DNA of 9,190 nt from ANME-2 cluster archaeon (GTDB lineage: Archaea > Halobacteriota > Methanosarcinia > Methanosarcinales > Methanocomedenaceae). Made by a program: the position numbers and the translations under genes. Location: the NCBI GenBank assembly GCA_022353185.1, contig JAKRWB010000669.1, forward strand, positions 1 through 9,190, given 5' to 3'. Shown piece by piece: positions 5,558 through 9,190 of the stretch. The notes under the pieces are model-generated. The model was given only the letters and a program-made list of their open reading frames with translations, was not told the DNA's origin and ran no database searches. How positions within the stretch are numbered: position 1 is the first letter of the stretch; each line of letters starts with the position of its first letter.

Positions 5558-6103
5558 CGCAAGAAACTGACAGTAATACCTGAAAGATGTTCCGGATGCA
5601 GGGTATGTGAACTGGTATGTGCCATATCCCATGCCGGGGTCAATAATCCAAAAAAGGCCAACATACGGGTCATTTCGCTTTATCCGCATCCTGTTATCAA
5701 GATGCCCATCGTGTGTGAGCAGTGCAAGAAGCCCAAATGCCGGGATGCATGTCCCACTGATGCCATTGTTGTCACTGATGGGGTGGTGACAATTTTGGAG
5801 GACAGATGCGTTTCATGCCATGCCTGCGTGAGTGCATGTCCCATTGGTGCCATATTCGTGCATGAGGATATTGAGACACCATTCAAATGTGATATGTGCG
5901 GCGGCAAACCAAAATGCGTAGCAGCATGTCCTAAAAAAGCTATTCTGTATGTCCCTGAGCATACCCTGGGCCAGGCACACCGCCTGGCATCGGCATTGCA
6001 GTATGCCAATATGCAGGAAGTAGAATATTATGAGCATGGCGTAAAGAAAAAACTGAGATACGCAGAGATCGAGACCGGTGGTACAAGGGGTGATTCCAAA
6101 TGA
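5555..6103 (+). CDS. Polyferredoxin subunit (four [4Fe-4S]) of aldehyde oxidoreductase
   Basis: A 182-aa iron-sulfur electron-transfer protein of the HycB/CooF/AorA type. Sixteen cysteines fall into four groups: Cys12/15/18/22, Cys54/57/62/66, Cys85/88/91/95 and Cys112/115/121/125. Three of the groups end in CP (66, 95, 125), as in classical ferredoxin motifs. The count predicts four [4Fe-4S] clusters. The C-terminal 55 residues are a cluster-free, charged tail. No Tat or Sec signal is present, so it should act in the cytosol. Its TGA overlaps the ATG of the oxidoreductase (ATGA), which implies coupled translation and a stoichiometric complex. Similar small subunits accompany the large subunit in bacterial AorABC and in the Pyrococcus WOR5 system. 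It should relay electrons between the tungsten enzyme and ferredoxin or another carrier. Starts with TTG. Confidence 0.9.
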   Translation: MRKKLTVIPERCSGCRVCELVCAISHAGVNNPKKANIRVISLYPHPVIKMPIVCEQCKKPKCRDACPTDAIVVTDGVVTILEDRCVSCHACVSACPIGAIFVHEDIETPFKCDMCGGKPKCVAACPKKAILYVPEHTLGQAHRLASALQYANMQEVEYYEHGVKKKLRYAEIETGGTRGDSK

Positions 6104-7962
6104 GCATTAAAGGCGGATATTTCATGAAGGTCCTGCATGTTGACCTGACAGAGTGCAAGACCCATGTGGAAGAGGTAGATGAGGAGTTTGCCCTGAAATA
6201 CATCGGTGGCAGAGGCTGGGGTGCCCGTCTGGTGTGGGAAAACATGAAGGAAGATACCGACCCCCTGAGCCCCGGGAACATTATAGTAATAGCACCCGGA
6301 CCCCTTTCCGGATTATATCTCCCATCCTCGGGCAAGACATCTTTCTGTTCCATCAGCCCGACCACGGGCATATACGGAGACAGCAATATCGGAGGCATGT
6401 TCGGTGTGGAATTGCGTCAGGCAGGGTTCGATGCAGTGGTTATCAAAGGTAAGGCACCCGAACTTTCCTACCTGTGGATAGATGATGATGATGTCCAGTT
6501 GAAGAAGGCTGAAAAATATTCAGGTATGGGCAGCATAGAAACCGAGCACCTGTTGCGTGAGGATATCGGGGACGAGACCGTGAAGGTGGCGTCCATTGGT
6601 CCTGCAGGCGAGAAACTGGCCCGGATGGCATGTATCACTGCTGATTGGGGGCGCAATGCCGGCCGTACTGGTATGGGTGCCGTACTGGGGTCTAAGAATC
6701 TTAAGGCCATTGCTATTCGGGGAACTAAGGACCTGCCTGTGGCAGACCTGCCCCGGTTGACCCTTGCCAGCGACAAGGCATACAGGAAGTTGTCCAGACA
6801 CAACCTGTTCGAGTTCTGGCAGCGCCAGGGTTTGATGAGCGTTATCGATTATGCCAACACGGCAGGTATCATACCCGTACATAATTTCAAGGATACACAT
6901 TTCGAGGAAGCCGACAAGATAAACGGCGATGTTATGGAACTGGAATACAAGATAGGCGATACCGCCTGTTTTGGATGTCCTATGGCATGCGGCAATGTGA
7001 ATCTGGTCAAAGACGGGAAATATGCGGGCACGGTTATCGAGGGGCCCGAATACGAGACCGCAGCCATGTTTGGTTCCAATGTGGGTATAAGCGATTTTGC
7101 TGCCATACTGCGGGCCAATTACCTGTGTGATGAGTACGGTATAGATACTATAACAGCAGGCAGCCTCATCAGTGTAATGATAGAGGCATACGAGAAGGAC
7201 CTGGTCACGTTGGAAGAACTGGATGGCATGGCCCTGACCTGGGGCGATGACGAGAGTATCATGGAAATGATACGCAAGATAGCCTTCAGGGAAGGTGTTG
7301 GAGATACTTTGGCAGAAGGGGCATATGGTGTTATTAAACGCTGGCCTCAACTGGCACCCATAATAAACCATGTGAAGGGATTGGACCAGTCGGCATATGA
7401 TGCCAGGGTGGCCATGACCATGGCGCTTGGATATGCGACTTCGGATATAGGGGCTCACCATGCACGGGCGTGGCCTATTGCCAAGGAACTTGAGATGGGT
7501 GCCAACTGGGATCTCAATGATAAGGCTGAACTGGTCATATATCACCAGACAGTACGGCCACTGTTCGATATGCTGGGCGTGTGCAGGCTGCCATGGATTG
7601 AACTTGGGTTTGATGAGAATACCTATGCAGAGTTCTTTAGTGCGGCTGTTGGTATTGAATTTACATTGGAAGAACTGCTAAAGTTGAGTAATGACGTGTA
7701 CAACCTGACCCGTGCCATCAATATCAGGCTGGGACTTGTCAGGGATGATGACAGGCCGCCTGACAGGGTGTTCAACGACCCCATCAAGACCGGTCCCCAT
7801 GCAGGGAAGGTGTTGAACAGGGATGAGTTCAAAGAGATACTGGACATTTATTACCAGCGCAGGGGCTGGGATATGGATGGTATACCCACTGATGAGACCC
7901 TGAAGGCCAGTGGTCTTGAGGATGCCATTGAGTACATGGTGCCTAAGCGAAAAGCGAAGTAA
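6100..7962 (+). CDS. aor: Tungsten-type aldehyde:ferredoxin oxidoreductase, large subunit
   Basis: A 620-aa AOR-family enzyme, predicted to oxidise aldehydes to acids (or run in reverse) at a tungsten bis-pyranopterin site. The N-terminal AFOR domain (about 7-210) has GGYF-KVLHVDLTE, GGRGWGARLVW (36-46), the GPLSG...SGKTSFCSISPTTGIYGD stretch (67-94) and RNAGRTGMGAVLGSKN (185-200). The [4Fe-4S] cluster ligands are Cys290, Cys293, Cys297 (CFGCPMAC) and Cys495 (GVCR), almost the same positions as 288/291/295/494 in the Pyrococcus furiosus enzyme. PEYET (316-320) and SDIGAHHAR (448-456) correspond to the conserved active-site regions. AGGGGTGA (6086-6093) lies 6 bases before the ATG. The substrate cannot be read from the sequence; pairing with a polyferredoxin favours the AorAB/WOR5 branch over simple AOR. 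No FAD subunit or pterin-cofactor gene is in the window. Confidence 0.93.
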   Translation: MSIKGGYFMKVLHVDLTECKTHVEEVDEEFALKYIGGRGWGARLVWENMKEDTDPLSPGNIIVIAPGPLSGLYLPSSGKTSFCSISPTTGIYGDSNIGGMFGVELRQAGFDAVVIKGKAPELSYLWIDDDDVQLKKAEKYSGMGSIETEHLLREDIGDETVKVASIGPAGEKLARMACITADWGRNAGRTGMGAVLGSKNLKAIAIRGTKDLPVADLPRLTLASDKAYRKLSRHNLFEFWQRQGLMSVIDYANTAGIIPVHNFKDTHFEEADKINGDVMELEYKIGDTACFGCPMACGNVNLVKDGKYAGTVIEGPEYETAAMFGSNVGISDFAAILRANYLCDEYGIDTITAGSLISVMIEAYEKDLVTLEELDGMALTWGDDESIMEMIRKIAFREGVGDTLAEGAYGVIKRWPQLAPIINHVKGLDQSAYDARVAMTMALGYATSDIGAHHARAWPIAKELEMGANWDLNDKAELVIYHQTVRPLFDMLGVCRLPWIELGFDENTYAEFFSAAVGIEFTLEELLKLSNDVYNLTRAINIRLGLVRDDDRPPDRVFNDPIKTGPHAGKVLNRDEFKEILDIYYQRRGWDMDGIPTDETLKASGLEDAIEYMVPKRKAK

Positions 7963-7978
7963 AGTGGAGATGATTCAG

Positions 7979-8788
7979 ATGAAAAACCTGACCATAGGAT
8001 TTATCGGAACAGGAAAGATGGGCGAGGCACTGATACGTGGTATTATTAGTGCGGGCCTTGTGGAGCCTGCCAGGATATATGCCAGCGACATCGATGAACA
8101 GAAACTGAATATGTTGACCGAGGAACTGGGTATAATGGTTACCACTGACAATGGGGTGACCATTAAAGAAGCTGATGTCATCATCCTGGCTATTAAACCC
8201 CAGATTATCCGCTACGTGTTAAAAGGTATCAAGGAATCGGTTATAAAGAAGCACCTGTTTGTGAGCATTGCAGCAGGTGTGAACATTGATAACCTGACTG
8301 ATGAACTGCCTGGCGGTACCCGGGTGATACGGGTCATGCCTAATATTTGTGCCACTGTGGGTGAGGCCGCTTCTGCCATCTGTCCGGGAGATGCTGCAAC
8401 CGAAGCTGATGTGGAGACTGCCCGCAAGATATTCAATGCAGTGGGCCGGACCGTGGTGGTAGACGAGCACCTGATGGATGCGGTTACAGGGCTTTCCGGG
8501 AGCGGACCTGCGTTTATTTTCGTGATCATTGAGGCACTGGCAGACGGTGGCGTGCACCAGGGACTGGACCGGATTACGGCACAGACCCTGGCAGCCCAGA
8601 CTGTGCTTGGTGCGGCTACCATGGTGCTGGAGTCGGGCCAGCATCCTGGCGAGTTGAAGGATATGGTGACCTCACCGGGCGGGACTACCATCCGTGGGAT
8701 CGAGGCACTGGAGAAAAGTAAGGTCAGGGCTGGTGTTATGAGTGCGGTGATAGCAGCTTCTGAGCGGTCCAGGGAACTTGGCGAATAG
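7979..8788 (+). CDS. proC: Pyrroline-5-carboxylate reductase
   Basis: This enzyme reduces 1-pyrroline-5-carboxylate to proline with NAD(P)H, the last step of proline synthesis, in the cytosol. From the ATG at 7979 the product is 269 aa, the usual ProC length. The N-terminal Rossmann fold shows GFIGTGKMG (7-15). RVMPN (118-122), GLSGSGPAF (171-179) and the signature DMVTSPGGTTIRG (228-240) are all intact. The frame is open back to 7910, overlapping the oxidoreductase, but that extension has no ribosome binding site and lies outside the fold. An in-frame ATG at 7970 touches GGAG (7966-7969), whereas the ATG at 7979 is 9 bases away and gives MKNLTIGFIG. The gap to the preceding gene is 16 bases, so the two are probably co-transcribed. 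The identification is secure. Confidence 0.95.
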   Translation: MKNLTIGFIGTGKMGEALIRGIISAGLVEPARIYASDIDEQKLNMLTEELGIMVTTDNGVTIKEADVIILAIKPQIIRYVLKGIKESVIKKHLFVSIAAGVNIDNLTDELPGGTRVIRVMPNICATVGEAASAICPGDAATEADVETARKIFNAVGRTVVVDEHLMDAVTGLSGSGPAFIFVIIEALADGGVHQGLDRITAQTLAAQTVLGAATMVLESGQHPGELKDMVTSPGGTTIRGIEALEKSKVRAGVMSAVIAASERSRELGE

Positions 8789-8802
8789 GGGAGATGGATA
8801 TT

Positions 8803-9190
8803 ATGGGCAGCGATGCAGTCAACTTGATACTGCAACAAAAACCCGCCCGGGTGTTAGTTACAATAAGCAGAGAAGGTGAGACGTACGCTTCTGTGATATC
8901 CAGGGAGATAGAGTCTACTTTTGCGCATACTACAAAAATACTTACTAAACTGGAAGATCTGGGTCTGGTAAAATTCGAGCAGGACGGCAACGACAATAGG
9001 GTGAAGCGGGTTGCTCTGACATCCCGGGGTGATGCTGCTGCAGCACTGGTGGAAGAGTTGTCGGATGTGCTGGAAGGGAAAAAGATTACAAAGAAAAACG
9101 GCACTGTGCGCAGAAAAGAGAATAAAAAGAAGGCTGCCCCAAAAAAACCAGCTGGTGAGTTCGGCCCAAAACTTGAGATGTTAAAAGCCC
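8803..9190 (+). CDS. Winged-helix DNA-binding protein, MarR-like (partial, runs off edge)
   Basis: An open frame with no stop up to the right edge, 129 codons visible. Residues about 1-85 form a winged helix-turn-helix: a first helix NLILQQKPARVLVTI, the turn and recognition helix around YASVISREIESTFAHTTKILTKLEDLGLV, and a wing FEQDGNDNRVKRVALTSRG. This layout is typical of MarR-type or related archaeal regulators. From about residue 94 the chain becomes Lys/Arg-rich (KKITKKNG, RRKENKKKAAPKK), then GEFGPKLEML follows, so another segment lies beyond the edge. GGAG (8790-8793) is 9 bases before the chosen ATG; an in-frame ATG at 8794 touches the site and is unlikely. The gap to proC is 14 bases. 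Targets are unknown; it may regulate this operon or be a chromatin-like protein. Confidence 0.75.
   Translation, partial: MGSDAVNLILQQKPARVLVTISREGETYASVISREIESTFAHTTKILTKLEDLGLVKFEQDGNDNRVKRVALTSRGDAAAALVEELSDVLEGKKITKKNGTVRRKENKKKAAPKKPAGEFGPKLEMLKA

Noticed and set aside
6520..7545. 341-codon minus-strand frame inside the aldehyde oxidoreductase gene
   Set aside because: It lies wholly antisense to a firmly identified gene, has no ribosome binding site or domain, and its His/Cys/Ile-rich composition is that of a shadow frame.
7910..7978. N-terminal extension of proC overlapping the oxidoreductase gene
   Set aside because: It adds 23 residues before the Rossmann fold without a ribosome binding site; the start at 7979 gives the standard length.
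8212..8838. Long minus-strand frames across proC
   Set aside because: Antisense shadows of proC with Ser/Thr/Pro-rich translation and no motif.

Overview
The window looks like a piece of an archaeal, probably euryarchaeal, chromosome. The main reasons are an archaeal-type nascent polypeptide-associated complex (NAC) protein with its UBA tail, Shine-Dalgarno sites of the GGTGA/GGAGGT type, AT-rich TATA-like promoter stretches and a TTG start codon. A tungsten-type aldehyde:ferredoxin oxidoreductase with its own polyferredoxin, together with proC, fits an anaerobic methanogen or methanotroph relative such as a Methanosarcinales lineage. That placement is inference, not something the sequence proves.

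Left edge (1-778): mostly non-coding. It holds a possible C-terminal coding tail, three exact 16-bp direct repeats at an exact 35-bp period, a perfect 12-bp inverted repeat, a hairpin followed by a T-run on the minus strand, and fragments that look like dispersed intergenic repeats. It reads like a decayed, mobile-element-rich spacer.

779-1132 (+): NAC, ending back to back with a convergent minus-strand operon (the two stop codons together form TGATCA).

1133-5334 (-): a compact five-gene operon, in transcription order: a helical 176-aa protein, an SPFH/band-7 protein ending in three zinc ribbons, two zinc-ribbon membrane proteins that share a second motif, and a soluble zinc-ribbon protein. 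Gaps range from a 1-nt overlap to about 13 nt. The layout recalls the Bacillus subtilis pspA-ydjG-ydjH-ydjI membrane-stress operon, with the helical protein where PspA would be. This is the most interesting system in the window.

5335-5554: AT-rich divergent promoter region.

5555-9190 (+): an apparent operon of a 16-cysteine polyferredoxin (TTG start), an aldehyde:ferredoxin oxidoreductase (ATGA overlap), pyrroline-5-carboxylate reductase (proC), and a winged-helix protein with a lysine-rich tail that runs off the right edge. The first two should form one redox enzyme passing electrons to or from ferredoxin. proC supplies the last step of proline synthesis. Why these are linked is not obvious.
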